Made by a program: the position numbers and the translations under genes. Shown piece after piece: positions 32,078 to 40,891 of a stretch of DNA of 64,000 nucleotides. Within the stretch, counting starts at the first letter, position 1. Each line of letters opens with the position of its first letter. This DNA is from Clostridia bacterium (GTDB taxonomy: Bacteria > Bacillota > Clostridia > TANB77 > UBA1234), in contig JAFXCN010000018.1 in the NCBI GenBank assembly GCA_017521465.1, forward strand, positions 1 to 64,000, read 5' to 3'. The notes below the pieces were generated by a model that saw only the letters and a list, made by a program, of their open reading frames with translations, did no database searches and had not been told where the DNA came from.

Positions 32078-33310
32078 ATGAATAAACCAGAATTATTAGC
32101 GCCAGCTGGAACGTTTGAAAAAGCAAAAGTTGCATTTATGTATGGAGCGGATGCAGTTTATGCTGGAACATCGAAATTATCATTAAGAACTAGAACTTCA
32201 ATGGAATTTGATGATTTGATAAATACAGTAAAACTTGCACATTCATTAAATAAAAAGGTTTATGTTGCAATGAATGTTTATGCAAGAGACGAAGAATATG
32301 AATTGGTAAAAAAAGAGGCGGCATATTTAGATGAAATTGGCGTAGACGGACTAATTGTTGCTGATGGTGGGATTGCAGAAATAGTAAAAGAATATGCTCC
32401 GAACACTGAATTACATATAAGTACTCAAGCAAATGTAGTTAGTTTACATGCATGTAACTTCTGGTATAAAAATGGTGCCAATAGAGTAATTCTTGCGAGA
32501 GAATTAAATAAAGATGAAATAAAACATATTACGAAAAACAAACCTAACGGATTAGATATAGAAATGTTTGTACATGGTGCTATTTGCTATAGCTATTCTG
32601 GAAGATGTTACATGAGTGATTACATGGCAGGAAGAAGTGCTAATCATGGCGATTGTGCACAACCATGTAGATGGGCATATAATTTATATGTAGAAGAAAA
32701 AAACAATCCGGGTCAAATGATGCCTGTTGAGGATGATGATAAAGGAACATACATTTTTTCTTCTAAAGATTTATGCTTAATAAATGATATGCCAACTATA
32801 TTTGATTTAGGTGTAGATAGTTTAAAAATAGAAGGAAGACTAAAAACAGAATATTACTTAGCTACGGTAGTAAATGCCTATAGACATGCAATTGATGATT
32901 ATGCTGCGAATCCAGAAAATTGGAATTCAGAAAAATATATGAAAGAATTAGACAAGGCTCGTACGAGAGGTCTTACAACATTCTATTTTAATGAAAAATA
33001 TAATCCAGATATCCAAGATTATGATGGAAAGCAAATAAATCCAGATTATGAGTTTGGTGGAGTAGTAATTTCAACAGATATAGACGGTATGACAACAATT
33101 GAAATTAGAAATAAATTAAAAGTAGGAGATACTTTAGAAATTATGATTCCTGAAAAATTAGAGCCTATTACATTTGTTATAGATAAACTTTATGATGTTG
33201 AAACGAATGAAGAAATAGAAGCTGTAAATCCAGGAGTAAAAGAACAAAAAGTAAAATTAAAATTACCAGTTGATGTTTCTAAAGGATATATTATAAGAAG
33301 AATAAAATGA
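32078..33310 (+). CDS. trhP: U32 family peptidase-like tRNA hydroxylation protein
   Basis: 410 residues. ELLAPAGTFEKAKVAFMYGADAVYAG opens the fold (in pieces); the PF01136 signature EMFVHGAICYSYSGRCYMS and four cysteines (CYS, CYM, CAQPC) near 170-205 are present and may bind a metal cluster. TrhP proteins (YrrN/YrrO in Bacillus, YegQ in E. coli) are needed for prephenate-dependent 5-hydroxylation of tRNA U34. Together with trmR it forms the wobble-uridine pathway. GGAGG precedes the ATG. Confidence 0.9.
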   Translation: MNKPELLAPAGTFEKAKVAFMYGADAVYAGTSKLSLRTRTSMEFDDLINTVKLAHSLNKKVYVAMNVYARDEEYELVKKEAAYLDEIGVDGLIVADGGIAEIVKEYAPNTELHISTQANVVSLHACNFWYKNGANRVILARELNKDEIKHITKNKPNGLDIEMFVHGAICYSYSGRCYMSDYMAGRSANHGDCAQPCRWAYNLYVEEKNNPGQMMPVEDDDKGTYIFSSKDLCLINDMPTIFDLGVDSLKIEGRLKTEYYLATVVNAYRHAIDDYAANPENWNSEKYMKELDKARTRGLTTFYFNEKYNPDIQDYDGKQINPDYEFGGVVISTDIDGMTTIEIRNKLKVGDTLEIMIPEKLEPITFVIDKLYDVETNEEIEAVNPGVKEQKVKLKLPVDVSKGYIIRRIK

Positions 33311-33317
33311 TAAAAAT

Positions 33318-33342
33318 AGCCCGCACTAAAAAAGTGCGGGCT
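33318..33342. terminator. Bidirectional terminator
   Basis: Perfect 10-bp stem AGCCCGCACT/AGTGCGGGCT, loop AAAAA. The better T-run (ATTTTTATC) is on the minus strand, serving the convergent gene. Confidence 0.9.
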
Positions 33343-33347
33343 TAAAA

Positions 33348-34445
33348 TTATTCTATAATTATATAACGTTCGTCGTGTGGAAATCTAAATAACCAATCAA
33401 GAAAATTCTTTTTTATTACAGCTTTACACTTATACTCACCATTATCATAAAACCAAACTATTTCTGCAATGTCGGTGTTAGTCTCTCTAAGTTGCTGATA
33501 AATATCACCAAGTTGAATGTTTCTGTGCGGAATTAAAATGGAATATATTTCATGTTTATACAAAGAAGCAAAGCTACTTTTAGTTATATTAAAACTTACG
33601 AGAGCTTTTTCGTCATCAGGTGTAATATAAATTCTTTGAGAATCATAGAGAATTGTTAAACCAGGCATTTCAACATTTTTTGTAGAAACCAATGTACTAA
33701 TCAATTCATCGGTTAAATCTACAAAAAGAACTCGTGAGCACGAAGTAACAATACTTTTAGGTTGAACAGGTGGAAGTGTAGCAAGTGTGATTTCTGGTGT
33801 CGGTGTAGGCTTTTCCGTGGTTGATGCGTTTCCTATAACATAAGGAGTTGTGTTGGTAGGGGGTGCAGTATATATAACTGTTGAGAACATATTAGTATAT
33901 TCGAAGGCTATTTCGGAAGCCGAATTTACATATTCAACATTTGGTGTGTTTGTAATTTTAATTGTAGGTACGGGAGTGTTTGTGGGTGCATAAGTAGGAG
34001 TGGGTACGGGAGTGTTTGTGGGTGCATAAGTAGGAGTGGGTACGACTGTAGGACTGGTAGTAAGTGATACAGTTTGAGTTGATGTAATGGTAGGTGTAGT
34101 AAGCAAGTTGGTAGAAGTGTTAATAGGCGTAACAGTTGCTACTGCTGAAGTTGAAGTGACATGTGGAGTAGAAGTGCTTTTAGGAGTTTCTGTAGATAGT
34201 TTTTGTGTAGGCAAAATAGTTGTTAAGTTTTCTGCTTCCAAATTACCACTTTTTTTCAGCTCTTCATTTGGTGTGTCCGAAGGGGAGTTGATAATAATTT
34301 GTGGTCCCCAATTAATAGAAGGCAAAAAACTAAAGAACCCGAGGATATAGTTAAGAATTCCTAAAACCCATAAAATAATCAATACTATTAGAAAAATCAA
34401 AGTATACTTGAGACACCGTTTTATAAATTTCCACGTTTTTTTCAT
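33348..34445 (-). CDS. Membrane-anchored Thr/Pro-linker protein
   Basis: 365 residues. N-terminal membrane segments about 14-40; Thr/Pro/Ser/Val linker about 55-235 (TPTYAPTNTPVP repeats, TSTPHVTSTSAVATVTP); globular C-terminal part about 240-365 with VLFVDLTDELISTLVSTKNV and RNIQLGDIYQQLRETNTDI. No catalytic motif seen. GGAGGG precedes the ATG. Same layout as the gene at 703 and composition like the repeat protein at the window start, suggesting a lineage-specific group of surface-stalk proteins. Function unknown. Confidence 0.85.
   Translation of the reverse strand: MKKTWKFIKRCLKYTLIFLIVLIILWVLGILNYILGFFSFLPSINWGPQIIINSPSDTPNEELKKSGNLEAENLTTILPTQKLSTETPKSTSTPHVTSTSAVATVTPINTSTNLLTTPTITSTQTVSLTTSPTVVPTPTYAPTNTPVPTPTYAPTNTPVPTIKITNTPNVEYVNSASEIAFEYTNMFSTVIYTAPPTNTTPYVIGNASTTEKPTPTPEITLATLPPVQPKSIVTSCSRVLFVDLTDELISTLVSTKNVEMPGLTILYDSQRIYITPDDEKALVSFNITKSSFASLYKHEIYSILIPHRNIQLGDIYQQLRETNTDIAEIVWFYDNGEYKCKAVIKKNFLDWLFRFPHDERYIIIE
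33967..34038. repeat. 36-bp in-frame tandem repeat
   Basis: Two exact 36-bp copies (33967 and 34003) encoding TPTYAPTNTPVP in the linker of the minus-strand gene. Confidence 0.95.
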
Positions 34446-34536
34446 TAGAAACCCTCCTTATTAAAGAATGTTTCCGATTTATTAGCATTTGTGTAGATGC
34501 ATTATATACTAAAAAACATGCAGAGTCAACATAATA

Positions 34537-34564
34537 AAAGAGACTACTTTTCAGTAGCCTCTTT
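34537..34564 (-). terminator. Terminator of ychF
   Basis: Imperfect 12-bp stem (AAAGAGACTACT with AGTAGCCTCTTT, one mismatch); the minus strand continues TTTTATTAT. Confidence 0.75.
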
Positions 34565-34567
34565 CCG

Positions 34568-35659
34568 TTAAACATTAAATCTAAATAATACTACGTCGCC
34601 ATCTTTCATAACATAGTCTTTACCTTCAAAACGAACAGTTCCTTTTTCTTTAGCTTTAACTATAGAACCGCATTCTATTAATTCTTCATATGAGATAACT
34701 TCTGCTTTGATAAATCCACGTTCAATATCGGAGTGAATCTTTCCAGCTGCAGCAGGAGCTTTAGTTCCATTAGTAATAGTCCAAGCTCTAACTTCTGGTT
34801 CGCCAGCAGTTAAGAATGAAATTAAACCTAATAATTTATAACTTGCTTTGATAAGTTTATTTAATCCAGAATCATCAATTCCAAGCATTTCTAGCATTTC
34901 ATCTTTTTCATTATCGTCTAATGCTGCTAATTCTTCTTCAATTTTTACACAAAGAGGAATTGCTTCGCTTCCTTGAGCGTTTGCATATTCTTTTAATTTT
35001 AAGAAATATGGATCAGAATCAATATCTTTTATTTGATCTTCTGAGATATTTCCAACATACATCATTTGTTTTGATGTTAATAAAAATAAATCTGAAACAG
35101 AAGCTTTTTCCTCGTCATTTAATGATACAGAACTTGCAAGTTTTCCAGCTTCTAAAGCTGCTTTGATTTTATTTAAAGTATCAACTTCAACTTGATGTTT
35201 TTTATCAGCTCTTGCCATTTTTATAGCTCTTTCAAGTCTTTTATCAACTGTTTCCATATCAGCAAAAATTAATTCTAGATTTATTGTTTCAATATCTCTA
35301 ACAGGATCTATTGAACCATCAACATGCACAATATTAGAATTTTCAAAACATCTAACAACTTGAACGATAGCATCAACTTCACGAATATGAGATAAAAATT
35401 TATTTCCAAGACCTTCACCTTTTGAAGCACCTTTAACCAATCCTGCAATATCAACAAATTTAACAATTGCATGAGTAACTTTTTCAGTATTGTATAATTT
35501 TGCAAGGTTATCTAATCTTTCATCTGGTACTGGTACGATACCAACATTAGGTTCTATTGTACAAAAAGGGTAGTTAGCGCATTCAGCACCAGCTTTTGTA
35601 ATTGCGTTAAACATTGTACTTTTTCCTACGTTTGGTAATCCAACTATTCCTATTTCCAT
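34568..35659 (-). CDS. ychF: Redox-regulated ATPase YchF
   Basis: 363 residues, canonical length. G1 GLPNVGKS at 7-14, G3 DIAGLVKGASKGEGLG near 70, the NxxE variant of G4 in GNISEDQ near 200 (the reason YchF prefers ATP), a coiled-coil arm in the middle and a C-terminal TGS-type domain (VRAWTITNGTKAPAAAGKIH). Binds ribosomes and takes part in translation and stress response. GGGAG site lies before ATG 35659. Confidence 0.97.
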   Translation of the reverse strand: MEIGIVGLPNVGKSTMFNAITKAGAECANYPFCTIEPNVGIVPVPDERLDNLAKLYNTEKVTHAIVKFVDIAGLVKGASKGEGLGNKFLSHIREVDAIVQVVRCFENSNIVHVDGSIDPVRDIETINLELIFADMETVDKRLERAIKMARADKKHQVEVDTLNKIKAALEAGKLASSVSLNDEEKASVSDLFLLTSKQMMYVGNISEDQIKDIDSDPYFLKLKEYANAQGSEAIPLCVKIEEELAALDDNEKDEMLEMLGIDDSGLNKLIKASYKLLGLISFLTAGEPEVRAWTITNGTKAPAAAGKIHSDIERGFIKAEVISYEELIECGSIVKAKEKGTVRFEGKDYVMKDGDVVLFRFNV

Positions 35660-35766
35660 TTATATTTCTCCCTTCTAAAATAAGTCAAAATGTTTATATC
35701 ACAAATTTGTACAAAAATCAATTATATGATAAAATGTATACGAATTATAGAAAGGAATGTGAGAAA

Positions 35767-36108
35767 ATGGAAGTTGCAAATATAGAGAAATATATGCCTA
35801 CTGTATATCAAGCTGAAATCTTAGTAAAAAATAATATAGAAATGTATAGAAAAAAGGGAGTAAAAGCCTTCAAAATAATACATGGCTATGGGTCAACAGG
35901 AAAAGGAGGAGCACTTAGAACAGGAATACGCCATTGGCTAGATTTAGTAAAAAATGCAAAAATAATTGCAGACTATATACCAGGCGAAAACTGGACAGTG
36001 TTTGATGAAACAACACGAAAAGTTTTAGATTTGGACAGTTCTTATGGAAAAGATAGTGATTTAGGCCAAATGAATTCTGGTGTAACTATAATTGTAATAT
36101 CATGGTAA
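35767..36108 (+). CDS. Smr-domain-like small protein
   Basis: 113 residues from ATG 35767 (GAAAGGAATGTGAG upstream; the frame is open further but overlaps ychF). After a helical start, KAFKIIHGYGSTGKGGALRT near 45-64 matches the IHGxGxGxLR core of the Smr domain found at the end of MutS2, and the next stretch is a helix. Smr domains nick DNA or RNA; here the domain stands alone. The C-terminal half (DETTRKVLDLDSSYGKDSDL) is less typical. Divergent from ychF. Confidence 0.78.
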   Translation: MEVANIEKYMPTVYQAEILVKNNIEMYRKKGVKAFKIIHGYGSTGKGGALRTGIRHWLDLVKNAKIIADYIPGENWTVFDETTRKVLDLDSSYGKDSDLGQMNSGVTIIVISW

Positions 36109-36189
36109 TATTGTGAATTTTGATAATTGTATGTTGAAAACTAACGTATTATGATATAATTAATGTGCAAAATTTAGGAGGTATTTATC

Positions 36190-37560
36190 ATGAACATAAG
36201 AAAAATATTTTTGATTTTAGTTATAAATTTATTCATCGTAAATATAGCTTACGCAAGTATAGATATTCCAACAGAAATTAGAATTGGTTTATATTATGGT
36301 TCGAAAGGAGCAAGTAGTATTACGCTTTCTGCGCCAGCAGGAATGGAAATAGGAACTTTCGATGGAGAAGATTTTGATGTAATTGAAGAGCTAGATGCAA
36401 ATGATGAGATAACTGTAAAAAAAGGAAGCAAGAAAGGATCAGTAACAGTAAATGGAATTGGTGAATTTGGAGATTCAAAAAATGTTCCATATTTTCGTAG
36501 TTTAGAAAATAAAAATGATGAAAGAATAATTGTTGTAAATTATAAAAAGTATCGTGGAGATATTGAAATAAAAAGATATTCTGACAGCGATATGACGGTA
36601 ATAAATGTAGTAGGGATGCAAGAATATTTATATGGAGTTGTTCCAAGAGAAATTGGTGGAAGCAGTGCATATGAAGCAGTAAAAGCACAAGCAATTGTTG
36701 CTAGAACATATGCTATAAAGAATTATGAAAAGAGAATGAAATGGGGATTTAATTTATATCCAACAGTTGATGATCAAGCTTATGGCGGATATGAATGGGA
36801 AAATGTTAATTCGAATAGAGCTGTAGATGAAACAGATGGACAAGTAGTAACATATGATGGCAAACTAATAGATGGATACTATTTTTCAACTAGTGGTGGA
36901 TATACTGAAAATTCTGAAAATGTTTGGACAAGTGCACTTGGATATTTAAAAGCAGTTCCTGATCCATACGAGCCAGATAATTTAAGTAAAACTACATGGA
37001 CTGTTGAGTTAACTGCGGATGAAGTAGAAGAACGTTTAGCAAAATATGGTGTAGATGTTGGCAATGTTATTAATATTGAACCAACAGAGTATACAGAAGC
37101 GGGTAGAGTATTAGAGTTAAAAATAGAAGGAACGGAAGGAACAGAAATCATTACAAAATCAAAAGCAAGAACTTATCTTGGATTAGATAGTCAATGGTAC
37201 ACTGTAAATGATGAACCGCCAAAAGCACTTGAAGTTGTTATTGATAGAGAAGATAAAGAAGACGAAGAAGATAAAAAAGACGAGAAAGATGAAAATGAAA
37301 AAATAGAAGAAGAAAGAGAATTAAAACCATTGTTAAAACAATTAACAAGTCTTATTCGTGGTGAGAAGTCTGAAGTTAATGTTGTAAAAAATGAGTATGC
37401 TGCAAGAAAGAAATATACTGATGTTTTTGTTTTCCAAGGAAGAGGTTGGGGACATGCTGTTGGTATGAGCCAAAACGGCGCAATAGGAATGGCTAAAAAT
37501 GGATTTGATGCAGAAGAAATTATAAAATGGTATTACACAGGAGTTGAAGTAACAGACTAA
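36190..37560 (+). CDS. SpoIID/LytB-domain protein
   Basis: 456 residues with signal peptide (about 1-22). The SpoIID domain has MQEYLYGVVPREIG, AVKAQAIVARTYA, and the end GRGWGHAVGMSQNGA with IIKWYYTGVEV. SpoIID enzymes are lytic transglycosylases acting on denuded glycan during engulfment. An Asp/Glu/Lys-rich insert (about 355-385, DREDKEDEEDKKDEKDE) splits the end motif from the core, which is not usual. No SpoIID membrane partner genes adjoin, and SpoIID-domain proteins also occur outside sporulation, so spoIID itself is not certain. AGGAGG precedes ATG. Confidence 0.9.
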   Translation: MNIRKIFLILVINLFIVNIAYASIDIPTEIRIGLYYGSKGASSITLSAPAGMEIGTFDGEDFDVIEELDANDEITVKKGSKKGSVTVNGIGEFGDSKNVPYFRSLENKNDERIIVVNYKKYRGDIEIKRYSDSDMTVINVVGMQEYLYGVVPREIGGSSAYEAVKAQAIVARTYAIKNYEKRMKWGFNLYPTVDDQAYGGYEWENVNSNRAVDETDGQVVTYDGKLIDGYYFSTSGGYTENSENVWTSALGYLKAVPDPYEPDNLSKTTWTVELTADEVEERLAKYGVDVGNVINIEPTEYTEAGRVLELKIEGTEGTEIITKSKARTYLGLDSQWYTVNDEPPKALEVVIDREDKEDEEDKKDEKDENEKIEEERELKPLLKQLTSLIRGEKSEVNVVKNEYAARKKYTDVFVFQGRGWGHAVGMSQNGAIGMAKNGFDAEEIIKWYYTGVEVTD

Positions 37561-37572
37561 GGAGGGATTAAC

Positions 37573-38430
37573 ATTAATATAGGCATAGATATTGGCGGTA
37601 GACATGTTGGTATGGGTGTTGTTAATAAAGACGGAAAAATAATTAATAAAGAAATTTTTAATTATCCGTCTATACAATCAGAAAATGTTATATTTGATAA
37701 GATTAGTGAATATGTTAGTAAAAACTCAAAAAATGTAAAATCAATAGGGATTGGTGTACCAGGCATAGTTCGAGATAATCAAATTATTTATACTTGCAAT
37801 TTGCCGTTAGAAAATATTAATGTAAAAAAACTTATAAAGACAGATTTGCCAATTTATTTAGGAAATGATGCTGTTTGCGCAACAATAGCAGAATATCATT
37901 ATATAGATAATCAACAGCATGATAATTATTTATTAATGACAATTGGCACAGGTGTTGGTGCAGGAGTTATATTAGACAAAAAGTTATATTTGGGTAAATC
38001 AGGTGCTGCTGGTGAAATTGGACATATGGTAATTGAACGTGATGGAATACAATGCAATTGTGGAAGAAAAGGTTGCTTTGAAAAATATGTTTCGATAAAA
38101 AAACTATTGAAAGATACTGGAACTGAAAGTTTAAAAGAGTTTTTTTATATAGTCGAAAGAAATAAAAAAATCGCAAACATGTTTGATAAGTATCTTAACG
38201 ATTTAGCTGAAGGAATTGCAAATGTTATTAATGTTTATGATGTAGATGTAGTTGTTATAGGCGGAAGTATTTCATGGTTTGGTGATAAATATATACACAT
38301 ATTAAGATCAAAAGTTAAAGAAAAAATATATAATGATTACACTTACAAAGTTAATATAAAATGTGCAAAACTTGGAAATGATGCAGGTATAATAGGTGCA
38401 TCGTTGTTATCAAAATATATTAAATATTAA
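37573..38430 (+). CDS. ROK family sugar kinase with ATT start
   Basis: 285 residues counted from ATT 37573. GGAGGG ends 6 bp upstream, and the frame reads (M)NIGIDIGGRHVGMG, the standard ROK beginning with the phosphate-1 motif. The first ATG in frame, 37612, would delete that motif. Other ROK features: GIGVPGIV, LGNDAVCATIAE, TIGTGVGAGVI, GAAGEIGHMVI and the zinc site CNCGRKGCFEKY near 150. ROK kinases phosphorylate glucose or N-acetylhexosamines; being next to murB and yvcK suggests amino-sugar or glucose supply to the wall. MurB follows after 9 bp. Confidence 0.88.
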   Translation: MNIGIDIGGRHVGMGVVNKDGKIINKEIFNYPSIQSENVIFDKISEYVSKNSKNVKSIGIGVPGIVRDNQIIYTCNLPLENINVKKLIKTDLPIYLGNDAVCATIAEYHYIDNQQHDNYLLMTIGTGVGAGVILDKKLYLGKSGAAGEIGHMVIERDGIQCNCGRKGCFEKYVSIKKLLKDTGTESLKEFFYIVERNKKIANMFDKYLNDLAEGIANVINVYDVDVVVIGGSISWFGDKYIHILRSKVKEKIYNDYTYKVNIKCAKLGNDAGIIGASLLSKYIKY

Positions 38431-38439
38431 GGAGGATTT

Positions 38440-39324
38440 ATGCAGATACTAGAAAAGTTGAAGCAAATTACCGATGAAAAAAATATATTTGTAGATGAAC
38501 TTATGAGTAAACATACATCTTTTAAAACTGGCGGGAAAGCAGAATATTTTGTTACACCAGAATCTAAAGAAGAATTGATTGAAATTTTAAAGATAGATTC
38601 GCCAATTACTATTATAGGTAATGGTAGTAATTTGTTGGTAAAAGATAACGGAATAAAAGGCATTGTGGTCAGTACAATTAAACTTAGAAATTATAAAATT
38701 GATGGAGACACAATAGAAGCAGACGCAGGTATGCCATTAATTATGCTTTCTAAAATTGCGGCTGAAAATGGATTAACAGGATTAGAATTTGCATGTGGTA
38801 TTCCAGGCACACTTGGTGGTGCAATTTTTATGAATGCAGGCGCATATGGCGGAGAAATGAATGATATCGTTGTAAGTTCGGAATACATAGATAAAGAATT
38901 AAACATACGAGAAATTACAGAACACAAATTTGAATATAGAAGAAGTATTTATTCAAAAGAAATAGATGGAATAATATTATCTGCAAAATTAAAATTGCAA
39001 CAAGGAGATATTGATCAGATAAAAGAAAAAATGAATCAAAATATTGAATCACGAAATTCAAAACAACCAATAAACATGCCAAGTGCAGGTAGTACATTTA
39101 AAAGAAAAGATGGTGTTATTGTATCAAAATTAATTGATGAAGCAGGATTAAAAGGTTATACAATTGGTGGTGCACAAGTATCTACACTTCATGCAGGGTT
39201 CATTGTAAATAAAGGAGATGCAACTTCGCAGGATATAATAGATTTAATACAATATGTACAACAAGTTATAAAAGATAAATATGAAATCGATATTGAAACT
39301 GAAATAAAAATAATCGGCGAATAG
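38440..39324 (+). CDS. murB: UDP-N-acetylenolpyruvoylglucosamine reductase
   Basis: 294 residues. FAD-binding motifs ITIIGNGSNLLVKDNGI and GIPGTLGGAIFMNAGAYGGEM, Arg in EYRRSIYS, and PSAGSTFKR with the proton-donating Ser. Short (type IIb) MurB typical of Firmicutes. It reduces the enolpyruvyl group to make UDP-MurNAc with NADPH. AAGGAGG sits in the 9-bp gap after the ROK gene; yvcK follows after 15 bp. Confidence 0.97.
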   Translation: MQILEKLKQITDEKNIFVDELMSKHTSFKTGGKAEYFVTPESKEELIEILKIDSPITIIGNGSNLLVKDNGIKGIVVSTIKLRNYKIDGDTIEADAGMPLIMLSKIAAENGLTGLEFACGIPGTLGGAIFMNAGAYGGEMNDIVVSSEYIDKELNIREITEHKFEYRRSIYSKEIDGIILSAKLKLQQGDIDQIKEKMNQNIESRNSKQPINMPSAGSTFKRKDGVIVSKLIDEAGLKGYTIGGAQVSTLHAGFIVNKGDATSQDIIDLIQYVQQVIKDKYEIDIETEIKIIGE

Positions 39325-39339
39325 ATAGGAGATATATTT

Positions 39340-40788
39340 ATGAATGACAATTTAAAAGAATGGATGGGTTCTGGTTTGAAAATGAAAAGATGGTTGTTAC
39401 TTACTTTAATTGGGACAGGACTAATAGGATATGGATTTGCAAAAGTAATGTCTTCTGAAGTTTCAGATGTAAAAGATATAATAACAGCTGCAGCATTATT
39501 TATTATTGGATTTGCGTGCGTTACAATATCTTTTATTATGGCAGAAAGAAGAGTTCTTCAAGCGATTGCAGAATCTACAACTACAAGTAGTAAAACTGTT
39601 AATTTAAAAAAATTATTGTTTGACAAAAGAATGTTAGATAAAAACATTAAAATAGCCGTAATAGGTGGAGGCGCGGGTCTTGCAAATTTATTAAAGGGCT
39701 TAAAATATTTCTCGAACAATATAACAGCAATTGTTTCTGTTGCAAGTAATGGAAATAATGAAGAAACAATGACTAGAGATTTTGGTATATTACCGCCAGG
39801 TGATTTAAGACAATCATTAATTGCACTTTCAAGTAGTGAAGAAAAAATGAAAGAATTAATGGGATATAAGTTCAAAAAAGGTTCAGTAGCTGGACAAAAT
39901 TTTGGTAATTTATTGTTAGCTGCTATGAATGATATCTGCGACCAAAACTTTGCAAAAGCAATTCAAGATACATCAGAAGTTCTTTCTGTAACAGGTAAAG
40001 TTTTACCAGTTACATTAGATAATGTAAAATTAGGAGCGATTCTTAGAGATGGTACAAGAGTTATTGGAGAAAACGATATAATAAATAAAGTTATAGAAAG
40101 AAATGTTGCTATTGAAAAAGTTTTCTTGCAACCAGAAAGATGTGCTCCAGCACCAGATGTTATTAGAAGTATTAAAGAAGCAGATTTGATAGTTATAGGT
40201 CCTGGAAGTTTATATACAGGAATAATTCCAAGTTTGCTTATTAAAGAAATAAGTGATGAAGTGAAAAAGAGTAAAGCTATTAAAATGTTTGTTTCAAATA
40301 TTATGTCTGAAAGAGGTCAAACAGATAACTACAAAGTATCAGATTTAATAAATGCAATTCATGAACATATTGGAAAAGGCGTAATGCAATATTGCTTAGC
40401 GAACGAAAGTAATATAATGCCTGAATATATAAGACGATATAATCAGGAAGGTGCAGATGTTTTAGAAGTTGATAAGAATGAGATAAAAAATACAGGCGTT
40501 GAATTAATAATTGAAGATTATGCCCAAACTGATGATAAAGGTTATATAAGACATGATCCAAACAAGCTTGCAAAGTCAATTATGAAAATTGTTTGTGATA
40601 ATATGGATATTGCTGCAGATAAAAAAGCTCTTGAGGTTTATATGATAAAATCAAAACTTAAAAATATGAACAAAAAGAACAAGAAAAAAAGTATATTGTT
40701 TAGAGATGTAAAAGTAATTACTAATACAAAAAAGACTAAGAAAAAGAGTGGTTATGATAATGTTCCAATAGTTGGACAAAAGAAATAA
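39340..40788 (+). CDS. yvcK: YvcK/GlmR-type protein, divergent, membrane-anchored
   Basis: 482 residues. Two membrane segments (about 17-37 and 48-70) precede the CofD-like Rossmann domain: IAVIGGGAGLANLLKGLKY, ILPPGDLRQSLIALS, GNLLLAAM, VTGKVLPVTLDNV and VIGPGSLYTGIIPSLL. YvcK binds UDP-GlcNAc and steers carbon to the cell wall. The strictly kept DDGGSSG after IV.VA is here SNGNNEE, and GGGTG is GGGAG, so ligand binding may differ. It follows murB, a usual neighbour; the yvcJ (rapZ) and whiA genes that often flank it are absent. Basic Lys-rich tail. Confidence 0.88.
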   Translation: MNDNLKEWMGSGLKMKRWLLLTLIGTGLIGYGFAKVMSSEVSDVKDIITAAALFIIGFACVTISFIMAERRVLQAIAESTTTSSKTVNLKKLLFDKRMLDKNIKIAVIGGGAGLANLLKGLKYFSNNITAIVSVASNGNNEETMTRDFGILPPGDLRQSLIALSSSEEKMKELMGYKFKKGSVAGQNFGNLLLAAMNDICDQNFAKAIQDTSEVLSVTGKVLPVTLDNVKLGAILRDGTRVIGENDIINKVIERNVAIEKVFLQPERCAPAPDVIRSIKEADLIVIGPGSLYTGIIPSLLIKEISDEVKKSKAIKMFVSNIMSERGQTDNYKVSDLINAIHEHIGKGVMQYCLANESNIMPEYIRRYNQEGADVLEVDKNEIKNTGVELIIEDYAQTDDKGYIRHDPNKLAKSIMKIVCDNMDIAADKKALEVYMIKSKLKNMNKKNKKKSILFRDVKVITNTKKTKKKSGYDNVPIVGQKK

Positions 40789-40807
40789 TTATTATCGAAA
40801 GGAGAGC

Positions 40808-40891
40808 ATGGTTTTATTCCGTGCAAATAAAATATGTACACAAAAGACAAAATTTCAACTTTTGAAGAAGGTGTTAGTAAAGAGTGGCTAA
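40808..40891 (+). CDS. Possible upstream ORF overlapping the debranching enzyme start
   Basis: ATG 40808, three bases after AAAGGAG, opens a 27-residue frame (MVLFRANKICTQKTKF then LLKKVLVKSG) that overlaps the first 19 codons of the next gene in another frame. The debranching enzyme ATG at 40834 has no ribosome site of its own. A translated leader would explain this; it may equally be chance. Confidence 0.35.
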   Translation: MVLFRANKICTQKTKFQLLKKVLVKSG

